Shown piece after piece: positions 1-7,711 of a stretch of DNA of 11,913 nt. How positions within the stretch are numbered: the stretch's first letter is position 1; each line of letters begins with the position of its first letter. The stretch lies in contig CAJTKW010000054.1 in NCBI GenBank assembly GCA_910577035.1, positions 1-11,913 of the forward strand, given 5' to 3'. Below the pieces are notes generated by a model, which saw only the letters and a list, made by a program, of their open reading frames with translations, did not search any database and was not told the DNA's origin. Position numbers and translations under genes: made by a program. The stretch comes from an uncultured Acetatifactor sp. Lineage in GTDB: Bacteria > Bacillota > Clostridia > Lachnospirales > Lachnospiraceae.

Positions 1-69
1 TAAGAAAATCTAAGTTTCGCCTCGAAGAATCGCAGGGGAAGCGATTCTTCCTGCTCGATTTCACGGATT
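1..69. repeat. Leader repeat, copy 1 (upstream of the FtsX-type permease gene)
   Basis: The first 69 bases match 3387-3455 with a single difference (C at 56, G at 3442). Identity stops just before the Shine-Dalgarno site of the permease gene, although both copies go on to share a short AAGATAAAC stretch before GGGAGG or AGGAGG. Positions 24-33 and 41-50 form a perfect 10-bp hairpin. The window edge cuts this copy inside what is, in copy 2, the right arm of a longer hairpin, so the full element probably begins before base 1. I see no ORF in it. Confidence 0.9.
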
Positions 70-98
70 GATAGAAGATAAACGGGAGGCCCTTGCAC

Positions 99-3000
99 AT
101 GAATGTCTTCAGAAAAGAAAACCGGCGCAGAATCTTATTTACCCTGACCTTGACGCTGCTTACGGCGGCGCTGTCCTTTGGCTTTGCCTCCAGGGCAGTG
201 GAGTACCTTGCCATCCGGCAGGAGCTGGCACGCATTTCCGAGCATTACCGTCCCATCGGATGGCTGACCTCGGACAATGATGGGACCGTGGATGCGGGCG
301 CGGAGCTGGTCAGCAAATCCCCCTATGTGGAGACAGCCGATACCCGGGGATTCCTTTGGGGGACACTGACGGATCTGTACAATGCGGATCTGGAAGGCAC
401 GTACGACTGGATACGCTCTTTTGACGTATACAATGCGGAGGTACTGTTCTGGGGCGTCTTAGAAAGCGTGGAGGAGGATTGGCAGGAAAGGGAACATTTT
501 TGGGATACCATAAGGGTGGATGGCACCCGCCTGACATTTTCTGTATCGGAGCGTATCAACGGCTATCCGGACTATGCGCCGGAGGGAGGGTATGCCAGCC
601 TTGTCTTCACCGATGGAATGGCGGAGGAGGGCGGCTGGGAGCTGCCGGAGCTGACAGTGGGGCAGCGGTATCTGGTCAGGGCGTATTACGGCAGGGATCG
701 GAACGGAGCCTGGAACGGATATGAATTATGGGAAAACACGCAGGGACATGCGCTGACCCCAATGCCTGTGCAGGGCAACCGGCTGTTTCTGACAGAGGCG
801 GAGGGGAATGGGGTACTTCCGGCGCTTCTGGCGGACGAACGTATGCAGCTGGATGAAATAAACCGCCATGCCATGTGGGTGATCGCCACCAGGGATATGA
901 GCTCCATGCCGAACGCCCAGGATTCCCAGAAGAGGATGTTCCTGACGGAGGGGCGGTGGCCGGATCGGATTGACGACCGCACCGGCGCGGCGGTCTGTGC
1001 CGTACATAAGGACTTCGCCGGGGCGAGAGGGCTGCAGGTAGGGGATACGGTGGAGCTTACCTTCCGGCCGGCGCAGTCCTGCATCTATGCGTATGCCTTC
1101 GGGGAGCAGGACATCTCAGGCTGGCAGACGTATGATTCCGAGACAAGGGAATATACGATCGTCGGAATCTTTGACTATATGCCGCTGAACGAACACATGC
1201 ATAATGACAGCAAAGAAACCCTTGAGATATACATTCCCTATGGAAGTGCGCCGGAGGCATATATCAGAAGCATGAAAATAAGTCCGCATTATTTCAGCTT
1301 CGTACTGAAAACCCCCCAGGATACGGATGCGTTTTTAAGCGAGGTGCAGGAGCCGCTGGCGGAAATGGGGATGCGGATCCAGCTGCTGGAGAACGACTGG
1401 GAGTCCTTTGCCGTTCCGGCCCGGGCGATGGAGCAGGCGTCGCGAAACGGCATGCTGGTATCTGCCGGCGTGCTGCTCTTGGGATTTACCCTGATCGCGT
1501 TCCTGTACGGCAGGCAGAACCGGAAAAGCTTTGGCATTGCCCGATCCCTGGGGGTATCCGCCGGGAAATGCGTCCGTATGTGCCTGGCCCCGATGCTGTT
1601 GATCAGCGTGTTTGGAACCGGGGCCGGCGTACTGGTGTCCTGGCGGTATGCGCTGGGGGAGGCGGAGAAGCTGCTTGCCGGTATGCAGGAGCATGAGGAG
1701 GCGGGAGTATCCGTCTGGTGGCTGGCTGGTATCCTGGCGGCATCGGCAGCCCTGCTGTTGGCGGAAACGACAGTAAGTGTCTTTCTTCTGGTATGCAGGC
1801 CGATACTGGTACTCCTGCAGGGTGGGTCCGGCAGAGGGGGAAAGCCGAAAAACTTCAGAACAGGGAGTCCGGAAAGGGCAGGGGATCCTGCCGGCCCGAA
1901 AGATGCGGGAATAGATGCCGGGCAGGGTGGTGAAGAAGAGATCCCTGGGAGAGGACGGCAGAAAGCAGAAGCCACGCAGCCGAGGGCTGGACGTTCCCTG
2001 CCGTCAGAAAGCGAAAGCCAGATGGTCAAGGCCGGGCAGCTCTCCCTGCCGTCAAAAGCGGGAAGGGGGACAGCGTCCGTCTGTCGTTTTATCCTGCGGC
2101 ACATGAGGAGGAAGCCGGTACAAACAACGCTGACCGTTGCGGTGGCGCTTGCCTTCTTGGCGGCGATTACCTGGATGCAGACAGCCATTGTGCGGGATAC
2201 CGCAGAGGTGGAGCGGCTGTATGAGACAACGGAGATCGATGGGGAGCTGGTGAAAAAGGATTTTGTTGACATTGGTTTCGGCGGAGGATACCTTACACAG
2301 GATATGATTGACTGGATGGCGGAAAGCGGTTATTTCTGTGATCTGTATACGGAGGCGGCAGATGAAGTCAGAGTGGAGCAACGAGAGATCGATCCGAAGA
2401 CGGGAGATATTTTAAGTACTCGGGTCATTGGGCAATATGTGCCCATAAGGCTTCCGGAGGACATTGAAAGATTCTGCGCTGAAAACGCGGTAGCAGTCGA
2501 CTATGCCAAGGGCTATGATGCGGATCTTTTTATCAGGGAATGGCGGAAATGGATACCTGAAGTCAATAAGATGACACTTAAGGAGAACGCGCCCATTATT
2601 GTGCCGGAAGAGTGGCTGGAGCAGTACGATCTGGAATATGGGCAGGAATTAACTATCTCCGGAGGCGGAAACTATGGCATAGATGACAATTTCATCATGA
2701 ATATTACCATAGCGGGAACTCTCCGTTCTGTGGACAGGGGTGATGGAATCATCAGAGCGGGCTGGGATAAAATATTGATGCCGCCGTCTTTATGGGAAAT
2801 GTTCAGGAAAAATGAGGACTGGCTCCATTCCACGGTTCGTTTCACCGTTGACCCCGCCTTTAACCGGGAGCTGGATACGGTCAAGGAGGAGATTGCAAGG
2901 CAGCTGGGGAGCCCCTTGATGGCAAAGCAGGATGCGGAGGTGATGCTCTGGACCAGCGAGCTGCGCCAGGTGGTGGAGCCTTTTGAGAAGAACCTGGAGC

Positions 3001-3347
3001 TGATGAAGCTGCTCTTCCCGGTGACGACGGCGGTATCCGTCCTTGCTGGAGGCGGCCTGATCTTCCTGCTGCTGTTACAGCGGACGGAGGAGGCGGCGCT
3101 GCTGCGGGTGCTGGGGAACAGCAGGGGGCGCACAAGGCGGATGCTGCTTGCGGAGCCGGTGCTTCTAAGCCTGGCCGGGCTGCTGATCGGAATTTGTGTG
3201 GCGTACTGTGGATTTCCGGAGATACCGGCAGCGCAGATCGGGATGTTTGCGGGCGCCTATCTGGGAGGCTGTATCCTGGGGGCGATTCTGGGAGTGGTTC
3301 ATATCACGCGGAAAATGCCTTTAGAGCTGCTGCAGGTAAAGGAATGA
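99..3347 (+). CDS. Large FtsX/MacB-type ABC transporter permease, two-module, about 8 TM
   Basis: This is a 1082-residue integral membrane protein with two FtsX-like modules. Each module has one TM helix, a large extracytoplasmic domain, then three TM helices. Hydrophobic segments lie near residues 13-31, 451-470, 494-516 and 539-566, then 675-696, 971-993, 1017-1037 and 1046-1068. It ends in PLELLQVKE, a typical FtsX-family tail. The ATG at 99 is preferred because GGGAGG (84-89) lies 9 bases upstream; an in-frame TTG at 93 is too close. A hydrophilic Gly/Arg/Glu-rich linker of about 85 residues (roughly 575-660) joins the modules and is longer than usual. Its ATPase is most likely the next gene, though the 135-base gap between them is unusual. 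Substrate is unknown; related transporters handle antimicrobial peptides or lipoproteins, and a peptide-immunity role here is inferred from the neighbours. Confidence 0.88.
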   Translation: MNVFRKENRRRILFTLTLTLLTAALSFGFASRAVEYLAIRQELARISEHYRPIGWLTSDNDGTVDAGAELVSKSPYVETADTRGFLWGTLTDLYNADLEGTYDWIRSFDVYNAEVLFWGVLESVEEDWQEREHFWDTIRVDGTRLTFSVSERINGYPDYAPEGGYASLVFTDGMAEEGGWELPELTVGQRYLVRAYYGRDRNGAWNGYELWENTQGHALTPMPVQGNRLFLTEAEGNGVLPALLADERMQLDEINRHAMWVIATRDMSSMPNAQDSQKRMFLTEGRWPDRIDDRTGAAVCAVHKDFAGARGLQVGDTVELTFRPAQSCIYAYAFGEQDISGWQTYDSETREYTIVGIFDYMPLNEHMHNDSKETLEIYIPYGSAPEAYIRSMKISPHYFSFVLKTPQDTDAFLSEVQEPLAEMGMRIQLLENDWESFAVPARAMEQASRNGMLVSAGVLLLGFTLIAFLYGRQNRKSFGIARSLGVSAGKCVRMCLAPMLLISVFGTGAGVLVSWRYALGEAEKLLAGMQEHEEAGVSVWWLAGILAASAALLLAETTVSVFLLVCRPILVLLQGGSGRGGKPKNFRTGSPERAGDPAGPKDAGIDAGQGGEEEIPGRGRQKAEATQPRAGRSLPSESESQMVKAGQLSLPSKAGRGTASVCRFILRHMRRKPVQTTLTVAVALAFLAAITWMQTAIVRDTAEVERLYETTEIDGELVKKDFVDIGFGGGYLTQDMIDWMAESGYFCDLYTEAADEVRVEQREIDPKTGDILSTRVIGQYVPIRLPEDIERFCAENAVAVDYAKGYDADLFIREWRKWIPEVNKMTLKENAPIIVPEEWLEQYDLEYGQELTISGGGNYGIDDNFIMNITIAGTLRSVDRGDGIIRAGWDKILMPPSLWEMFRKNEDWLHSTVRFTVDPAFNRELDTVKEEIARQLGSPLMAKQDAEVMLWTSELRQVVEPFEKNLELMKLLFPVTTAVSVLAGGGLIFLLLLQRTEEAALLRVLGNSRGRTRRMLLAEPVLLSLAGLLIGICVAYCGFPEIPAAQIGMFAGAYLGGCILGAILGVVHITRKMPLELLQVKE

Positions 3348-3348
3348 A

Positions 3349-3408
3349 AGGCGAAAAGATTTTCTAAGGCTGTAAAGTACACAGCCTAAGAAAATCTAAG
3401 TTTCGCCT
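3349..3408 (+). promoter_or_regulatory. Long intergenic stem-loop between permease and ATPase genes
   Basis: Starting two bases after the permease stop codon, 3349-3356 pairs with 3401-3408 (AGGCGAAA/TTTCGCCT), and 3357-3373 pairs with 3381-3397 with one mismatch. The loop is 7 bases (AAAGTAC) and a 3-base bulge (AAG, 3398-3400) sits on the right side. This gives about 24 paired positions. No T-run follows on the + strand, so it is not a normal intrinsic terminator. It could stabilise the mRNA, be an RNase site that uncouples permease from ATPase expression, or be a partial terminator or protein-binding site. The function is unknown; the pairing is directly visible. Confidence 0.75.
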
Positions 3409-3455
3409 CGAAGAATCGCAGGGGAAGCGATTCTTCCTGCTGGATTTCACGGATT
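3387..3455. repeat. Leader repeat, copy 2 (upstream of the ATPase gene)
   Basis: This is the second copy of the 69-base element seen at 1-69, with 68 of 69 positions identical. It begins inside the right arm of the long stem-loop and includes the second hairpin at 3410-3436. It ends about 14 bases before the AGGAGG of the ATPase gene. Finding it in the leaders of two adjacent transporter genes points either to a duplication that carried its 5' leader along or to a dispersed intergenic element. Confidence 0.9.
3410..3436 (+). promoter_or_regulatory. Second hairpin in leader repeat
   Basis: GAAGAATCGC (3410-3419) is perfectly complementary to GCGATTCTTC (3427-3436), with a 7-base AGGGGAA loop. 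The same hairpin lies at 24-50 in copy 1 with no base changed. No U-tract follows, so termination is unlikely. With the preceding stem-loop it makes a tandem hairpin leader ending about 30 bases before the ribosome binding site. Confidence 0.7.
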
Positions 3456-3482
3456 AAAAAAGATAAACAGGAGGAACAGGTC

Positions 3483-4160
3483 ATGCCGGAATTGGAGTTA
3501 AAGTCAGTAAGTTATCAGTACAGGGGAAACAGAAGGAACGTGTTGAACCAGGTGAGCTGCGCATTTGAACGGGGAGAGGTCACGGCGGTCATCGGGCCGT
3601 CGGGAAGCGGAAAGACCACGCTGCTTTCGTTAATGGCAGGCCTGGATGAGCCCACCGGCGGGAGTATGTGGGTACATGGGGAAAATATGGAGAAGATGGA
3701 TCTGGATGCCTATCGCAGGCAGAAGGCATCTGTGATTTTTCAGGCTTTTCAGCTTTTTCCACGCCTGACGGTTCTTGAAAATGTCTGCTATCCCATGGAG
3801 CTGAACGGTATCTCCGCCAGAGAAGCAAAGCAGCATGCGGCAAAAAATCTGGAGGCAGTGGGGATAGGAGAGGAGAAATTTAAACGGTTCCCGTCCCGCT
3901 TATCCGGAGGCGAGCAGCAGCGCGTGGCAATTGCGCGGGCACTGTCCTCCGGCGCGGGAATCCTGCTTGCGGATGAGCCCACGGGAAATCTGGACGGGGA
4001 GAACAGCCGCAATATTGTCTCGCTGCTCACGGAGTTGGCGCATAAAAACGATTACTGCGTTATTATCGTCACACATGACATGGCGATTGCGGAGGCGGCG
4101 GATAAGGTGTACCGGATGGAGGATGGCGTTCTGACACTCAGGGAGAAAGGGGCATTGTGA
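3483..4160 (+). CDS. ABC transporter ATP-binding protein (MacB/LolD/BceA type)
   Basis: This 225-residue cytoplasmic ATPase has every motif of an ABC nucleotide-binding domain: Walker A GPSGSGKT (38-45), Q-loop Gln87, signature LSGGEQ (140-145), Walker B ending LLADEP (161-166) with catalytic Glu165, D-loop around NLD (169-171) and H-loop His198. The TGNLDGENS run after Walker B and the overall length are typical of the LolD/MacB/BceA family that powers FtsX-like permeases, so its partner is most likely the protein encoded at 99-3347. AGGAGG at 3469-3474, 8 bases from the ATG, supports the start. The following ABC exporter carries its own ATPase domain and would not need this subunit. Substrate cannot be read from the sequence. 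Confidence 0.93.
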   Translation: MPELELKSVSYQYRGNRRNVLNQVSCAFERGEVTAVIGPSGSGKTTLLSLMAGLDEPTGGSMWVHGENMEKMDLDAYRRQKASVIFQAFQLFPRLTVLENVCYPMELNGISAREAKQHAAKNLEAVGIGEEKFKRFPSRLSGGEQQRVAIARALSSGAGILLADEPTGNLDGENSRNIVSLLTELAHKNDYCVIIVTHDMAIAEAADKVYRMEDGVLTLREKGAL

Positions 4161-4225
4161 GGCAGTTGAAATGGCGATGCCGCAAAGAGCATAAAGCAAA
4201 ACAAAATGAATGAGGGCGGTATCAG

Positions 4226-6061
4226 ATGAAGTGGGAAAAAACAAAGGAAAAGAACAATTCCGGGAAAATACGGAGCTTTTTACATACTCTGTGGGATTGT
4301 CTTGTATTTTCATGGAAAACGTCGCCTTTTTACACGACTGCCCGCTTTGTGACAGGGCTGCTTCCAACCGCGTTTGTGATCGGCAGCGCTTATATCGGAA
4401 AGAGCGTGCTGAATCTGCTGTCCATTGATCGTGAGCTTCCCCGGGCGGGAAAAAAGGCAGTGGTTCTTGTGTTGATCCTTTTTATATTACGTGCCGCCAA
4501 AGGAATCTTACAGGAATGGAGTCAGTATTGCAGAATGATGCATGAGGAGCAGATGCGGGCAAAGCTGTCCCTGTTTCTCATGGATCGCGCGGTATCCGTG
4601 GATATGGCATGCTTTGACAATGTGAAATACTGTGATGCCTTCCAACTGGCATCCCAGAACACGGGAGCCATGCTGAGCCTCACCTGGAATGCGGTGTCTT
4701 TCGCGGAAGCGCTGGTATCTTTTTTGAGTGTCTTTCTGCTTATGTGCACTGCAAATGCGGCATACGGAATTGTGATGACCGCTGCTTCGGTTCCGGCGGC
4801 TATTGTTGCGGTCCGTTATGCAAAAGTCCTGTATCAGCTTCAGGAATCACAGATCAATGTGCTGCGGCAGGAAGGGTATTTGCAAAGCGTTGCCATGCAG
4901 AAGGAGTATGCGCTGGGGATCCGTCTGTATGACGCAGGGAAAATGTTAAAGACAAGGTTTCGGAATTTATGGCTGGCGTTCTTTGACAGACGGCGCCGGG
5001 AATCGAAGCGGCAGAGTATTCGGTCGGCATTATGCGGGATTCTGCCGGATCTTGCAGCGGCAGGCATCGGCGTACATATCACATACATGATTTTTCACGG
5101 CGTAATGACAGTGGGTGATTATTCTCTGTATACAGGATTTGCAGACAGCCTGTGGGGAAATATTTACCTGCTGGCGTCGGCTGTTATGAGCATTTATGAC
5201 GACCATCTCAAAATTGACAGCTTTCGTGCGCTTATGAAATTTCAATCTCAGATTGCGGATACAGGGAGCCTGGAGTTGGGGGAGGTTCATAAAATTGAAT
5301 TTGAGGATGTCTCTTTTGCTTATCCGGACACATCTGTTTCTGTTCTTTCCCATGTAAGCTTTTCCGTCGAAAAAGGAGAAAAGCTTGCAATGGTGGGGGT
5401 AAACGGTTCCGGAAAGTCCACGCTGGTGAAGCTGCTGTTGCGCTTTTATGAGCCGGACAGCGGGAAAATTTATATTAATGGCAAACAGTTATCAGAATAT
5501 CGTCTTGCCTCCATCAGGCGTATGTTCAGTGTTTATTTTCAGGAGCAGCCCAATTACTGCTTCCCGTTGAGGGATAATATTGCAATTGCAGATGAGGAAC
5601 ATTATCATAATGACGGGGACAGCGGTATCGAAACGATTCTGAAGGAGTTTGCGGAGGACATCTGGAAGAAGGCAGACGGAAACCTGAATACTTTTATCAT
5701 GCGTTTCCTTTCCGAGACAGGAGTTGAATTGTCCGGCGGGCAGCATCAGAAGCTGGCACTGGCGCGGGCTCTATATCGGAAAAGTCCGGTAATCGTCTTA
5801 GATGAGCCGTCCTCCAGTCTGGATCCGGAGGCGGAGCACATGCTGTTTCAAAAGCTGGAAAAGTATATGAAGGATAAAATCGTTATTTTTACCTCCCATC
5901 GTCTGTCCAATGTTTCCCTGGCGGATACCATCCTGGTATTGGAGCATGGGAAAGTATTGGAAAAGGGGACACAGGCACAGTTACTGCAGGCGGGGGGACG
6001 TTATGCAGAGCTCTTTGGCTATCAGAGCAGGAAATACGAGGCGGCAAAGGAGGATAAATAG
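4226..6061 (+). CDS. ABC exporter with fused membrane and ATPase domains; probable peptide exporter
   Basis: This 611-residue half-transporter probably works as a homodimer in the cytoplasmic membrane. The N-terminal half carries hydrophobic segments near residues 40-58, 76-92, 157-175, 179-196, 265-292 and 300-322. The C-terminal half is an ATPase: Walker A GVNGSGKST (391-399), Q-loop Gln439, signature LSGGQ (502-506), Walker B VIVLDEP (522-528) and H-loop His558. There is no N-terminal C39 peptidase domain, so any leader removal must come from another protein; the next gene encodes a cytosolic protease. GAGGG (4212-4216) lies 9 bases before the ATG. Its 3' end contains the ribosome binding site of the protease gene, so the two are translationally linked. 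Peptide export is inferred from context; the fold itself would also fit a lipid or drug exporter. Confidence 0.9.
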   Translation: MKWEKTKEKNNSGKIRSFLHTLWDCLVFSWKTSPFYTTARFVTGLLPTAFVIGSAYIGKSVLNLLSIDRELPRAGKKAVVLVLILFILRAAKGILQEWSQYCRMMHEEQMRAKLSLFLMDRAVSVDMACFDNVKYCDAFQLASQNTGAMLSLTWNAVSFAEALVSFLSVFLLMCTANAAYGIVMTAASVPAAIVAVRYAKVLYQLQESQINVLRQEGYLQSVAMQKEYALGIRLYDAGKMLKTRFRNLWLAFFDRRRRESKRQSIRSALCGILPDLAAAGIGVHITYMIFHGVMTVGDYSLYTGFADSLWGNIYLLASAVMSIYDDHLKIDSFRALMKFQSQIADTGSLELGEVHKIEFEDVSFAYPDTSVSVLSHVSFSVEKGEKLAMVGVNGSGKSTLVKLLLRFYEPDSGKIYINGKQLSEYRLASIRRMFSVYFQEQPNYCFPLRDNIAIADEEHYHNDGDSGIETILKEFAEDIWKKADGNLNTFIMRFLSETGVELSGGQHQKLALARALYRKSPVIVLDEPSSSLDPEAEHMLFQKLEKYMKDKIVIFTSHRLSNVSLADTILVLEHGKVLEKGTQAQLLQAGGRYAELFGYQSRKYEAAKEDK

Positions 6062-6064
6062 CGG

Positions 6065-7507
6065 GTGTTGGTCGCATTATTGGATGACGGGCTTGATGTC
6101 AGGCGGATTCCCAGGGAGAAAATAATCTGTGATCTGTGTGTCGGGGAGGACGGAAGTATCAGGGAGAGAGGGGAAACGGATGTCTTGCCGGCGCAGCATG
6201 GCAGTACGGTGGCGGACATTATTCTGCAGTATGCACCGGATACCGTATTTTGCAGTCTTTGTATTTTTTATGATGACACGCTTTCGGCGACATGCAGGCA
6301 GCTGGAGGCAGGATTGAGTTGGTGCCTGGCACACCGGATTCCCGTGGTGCATCTAAGTGCGGGAACGAAAAATGCAGCGGATTATGAAAGGCTGCGCCGG
6401 ATTGTGGCGCAAATGATTTTACAGGGCCAGATATTGGTAGCGGCACACAGTAATTCGGAGGGATATTGTATGCCGGCATGCTTGAGTGGCGTATTCTGTG
6501 TGCGAATGGATGTCGGCATGACGGGATTTACATATGGTGCGGATATACGGGAAAACGGGATGGCATTCCGGGCATCCTCCCGCCATAAGGGATTTCGGGG
6601 AGAAGAGACGGCTTTGGCCAACAGTTATGCGGCTCCCACCGTGACGGCGGCAGTCTGTATCCATTATGATGAAGCAACAGGGGCACGCAGCCGCAGCCAG
6701 GCTCTTTACAGGAAGCTGACCGGAAGGGAGCCCTGTTTCAGGACACCGGATTTTGCGGAGAATGCAGTTGTCGTGAATCGGAGCGGGACTAAGCTGCAGG
6801 AGAAGGCTTTCTTCTTCAGGCAGGGCAAAGTGCAGACCCAGGGGATTGACAATGGCGCAGAGAGGCGGAGCAGTGGGGATGCCGGCCGGAAAAAGGTGTT
6901 GGTGTGGATCCCGGAGAGGCAGGGAGACGTACAGGAAGAAAAGCTGCTCATAGAGGCGGCAGATGAGGAAGCTGTGGCAGGGATCGTGTATTGTGGCACA
7001 CTGTCTCAGCAGGCTAGAATACAGCTGCGTGACTGTTTGGTGTGGGAGGAGGCGGGGCATCAGAGAAGTGCTTCCTGTCATCACGACATGGCAGAAGAAT
7101 TCTCGGATGAGGCCATGCTGCCGTTGGTGATGATTCTGGGGAGGCCCAATGAAGCGGTATGGCTGGCCGCGGCGCTTCGGGAAGAATTTTTGCGGGAAAG
7201 ATATGCCTGTGTCTGTATCAGTGATCTTCCCATGTGTTATTTATATGGAATACATCCTCTAATATCCGGCGAATTTACTTACAGGGAGTTGGCCGGTATC
7301 CGGAGAGGCTGTCATCCTGACTTTATGTTGTGTTGTTCGGAGCATTGGGTGGGCGGGATGGACCGTTCCCGTTATTTTGTGATTGACGTTTCCGGTATTT
7401 GCGAAAATCTGGGTGTAAGGGCAGACTTGGCTTTATCGATGCAAGGGCCGGAGAATGCAGTGGAACTGGCGAAGGACAGGATAATGGGATATACATGGCC
7501 TGATTGA
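6065..7507 (+). CDS. Cytosolic subtilisin-like (S8) serine peptidase with extra C-terminal domain; probable RiPP maturation protease
   Basis: This 480-residue protein has a complete subtilase active site: Asp7 in VALLDDGL, His45 in HGSTVADI, oxyanion Asn130 in VAAHSNSEG, and Ser187 in NSYAAPTVTA where GTSxAAP is usual. The catalytic Asp lies seven residues from the start, with no signal peptide or propeptide, so it should act in the cytosol. After a linker (about 205-275), a second region (275-480) contains ILGRPNEAVWLAAALREEF and ends in YTWPD. It resembles, from memory, the C-terminal part of TIGR04066-type peptide maturation proteins, including a degenerate nucleotide-loop-like segment; this is less certain. 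It has 21 cysteines, including CDLC and CSLC. The GTG start is supported by AAAGGAGG at 6046-6053, inside the exporter gene, which ends four bases upstream. Likely role: removing a leader from a ribosomal peptide before export. Confidence 0.8.
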   Translation: MLVALLDDGLDVRRIPREKIICDLCVGEDGSIRERGETDVLPAQHGSTVADIILQYAPDTVFCSLCIFYDDTLSATCRQLEAGLSWCLAHRIPVVHLSAGTKNAADYERLRRIVAQMILQGQILVAAHSNSEGYCMPACLSGVFCVRMDVGMTGFTYGADIRENGMAFRASSRHKGFRGEETALANSYAAPTVTAAVCIHYDEATGARSRSQALYRKLTGREPCFRTPDFAENAVVVNRSGTKLQEKAFFFRQGKVQTQGIDNGAERRSSGDAGRKKVLVWIPERQGDVQEEKLLIEAADEEAVAGIVYCGTLSQQARIQLRDCLVWEEAGHQRSASCHHDMAEEFSDEAMLPLVMILGRPNEAVWLAAALREEFLRERYACVCISDLPMCYLYGIHPLISGEFTYRELAGIRRGCHPDFMLCCSEHWVGGMDRSRYFVIDVSGICENLGVRADLALSMQGPENAVELAKDRIMGYTWPD

Positions 7508-7526
7508 GTTTGAAGGGAGAAAGTGT

Positions 7527-7555
7527 TTGAAGTATCCGTCCGTTTGTGCTATTAT
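7527..7555 (+). promoter_or_regulatory. Sigma-A-type promoter for the leuCD leader
   Basis: TTGAAG (7527-7532) and TATTAT (7550-7555) are separated by exactly 17 bases, and TGC (7547-7549) supplies an extended -10 TGN. The match is 4/6 at -35 and 5/6 at -10. Transcription would start near 7561-7564, directly before the first leader hairpin and 20 bases after the protease gene has ended. It is the best promoter I can find in the window. Confidence 0.65.
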
Positions 7556-7563
7556 GGTCATTA

Positions 7564-7608
7564 GACGGCGCCGGCTGACAGGTCCGTACCCTGCCCGTCG
7601 GTGCCGTC
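7564..7608 (+). promoter_or_regulatory. 5' hairpin of leuC leader RNA
   Basis: GACGGCGCCG (7564-7573) pairs with CGGTGCCGTC (7599-7608) over 10 bp with one G-U pair. It can extend two more pairs inward, and a smaller CAGG/CCTG-type helix fits inside the loop. It starts at the predicted transcription start. Its last two bases (7607-7608) are also the outer bases of the following terminator stem, so both cannot form fully at once. This suggests a switch, but I cannot assign a ligand. Confidence 0.5.
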
Positions 7609-7628
7609 CCGCTTGCGGGATTCTTTTT
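7607..7628 (+). terminator. Intrinsic terminator/attenuator in leuC leader
   Basis: TCCCG (7607-7611), loop CTTG, and CGGGA (7616-7620) form a short GC-rich stem followed by TTCTTTTTT (7621-7629). It lies downstream of the proposed promoter and about 110 bases before leuC, so it would act as an attenuator for leuCD. It could also end readthrough from the protease operon, which has no other terminator. The right arm (7615-7622) is also perfectly complementary to 7682-7689, giving a candidate antiterminator. Confidence 0.6.
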
Positions 7629-7681
7629 TACTTACGGGAAATTGCGCTGTCAGGCGCGTGCATTTACGAGTATACGAGGCA

Positions 7682-7711
7682 AATCCCGCAGGAGTGTGAA
7701 GCACTCTTTTT
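7682..7711 (+). promoter_or_regulatory. Candidate antiterminator strand and second terminator-like hairpin before leuC
   Basis: AATCCCGC (7682-7689) can pair over 8 bp with GCGGGATT (7615-7622), disrupting the first terminator. Directly after it, 7690-7696 pairs with 7702-7708 (AGGAGTG/CACTCTT, one G-U) around a TGAAG loop, followed by a T-run to 7711. This second hairpin is weaker and may be a second termination point or a pause site. Arrangement is seen; function is inferred. Confidence 0.4.

Noticed and set aside
1289..2272. 327-codon open frame on the minus strand opposite the permease gene
   Set aside because: It is a shadow of the GC-rich permease coding sequence: Ser/Pro/Arg-rich low-complexity translation, no domain, no ribosome binding site, and the + strand gene is clear.
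6419..7084. 221-codon open frame on the minus strand opposite the protease gene
   Set aside because: The + strand frame contains an intact subtilase active site; the antisense product has no recognisable motif and unusual composition.
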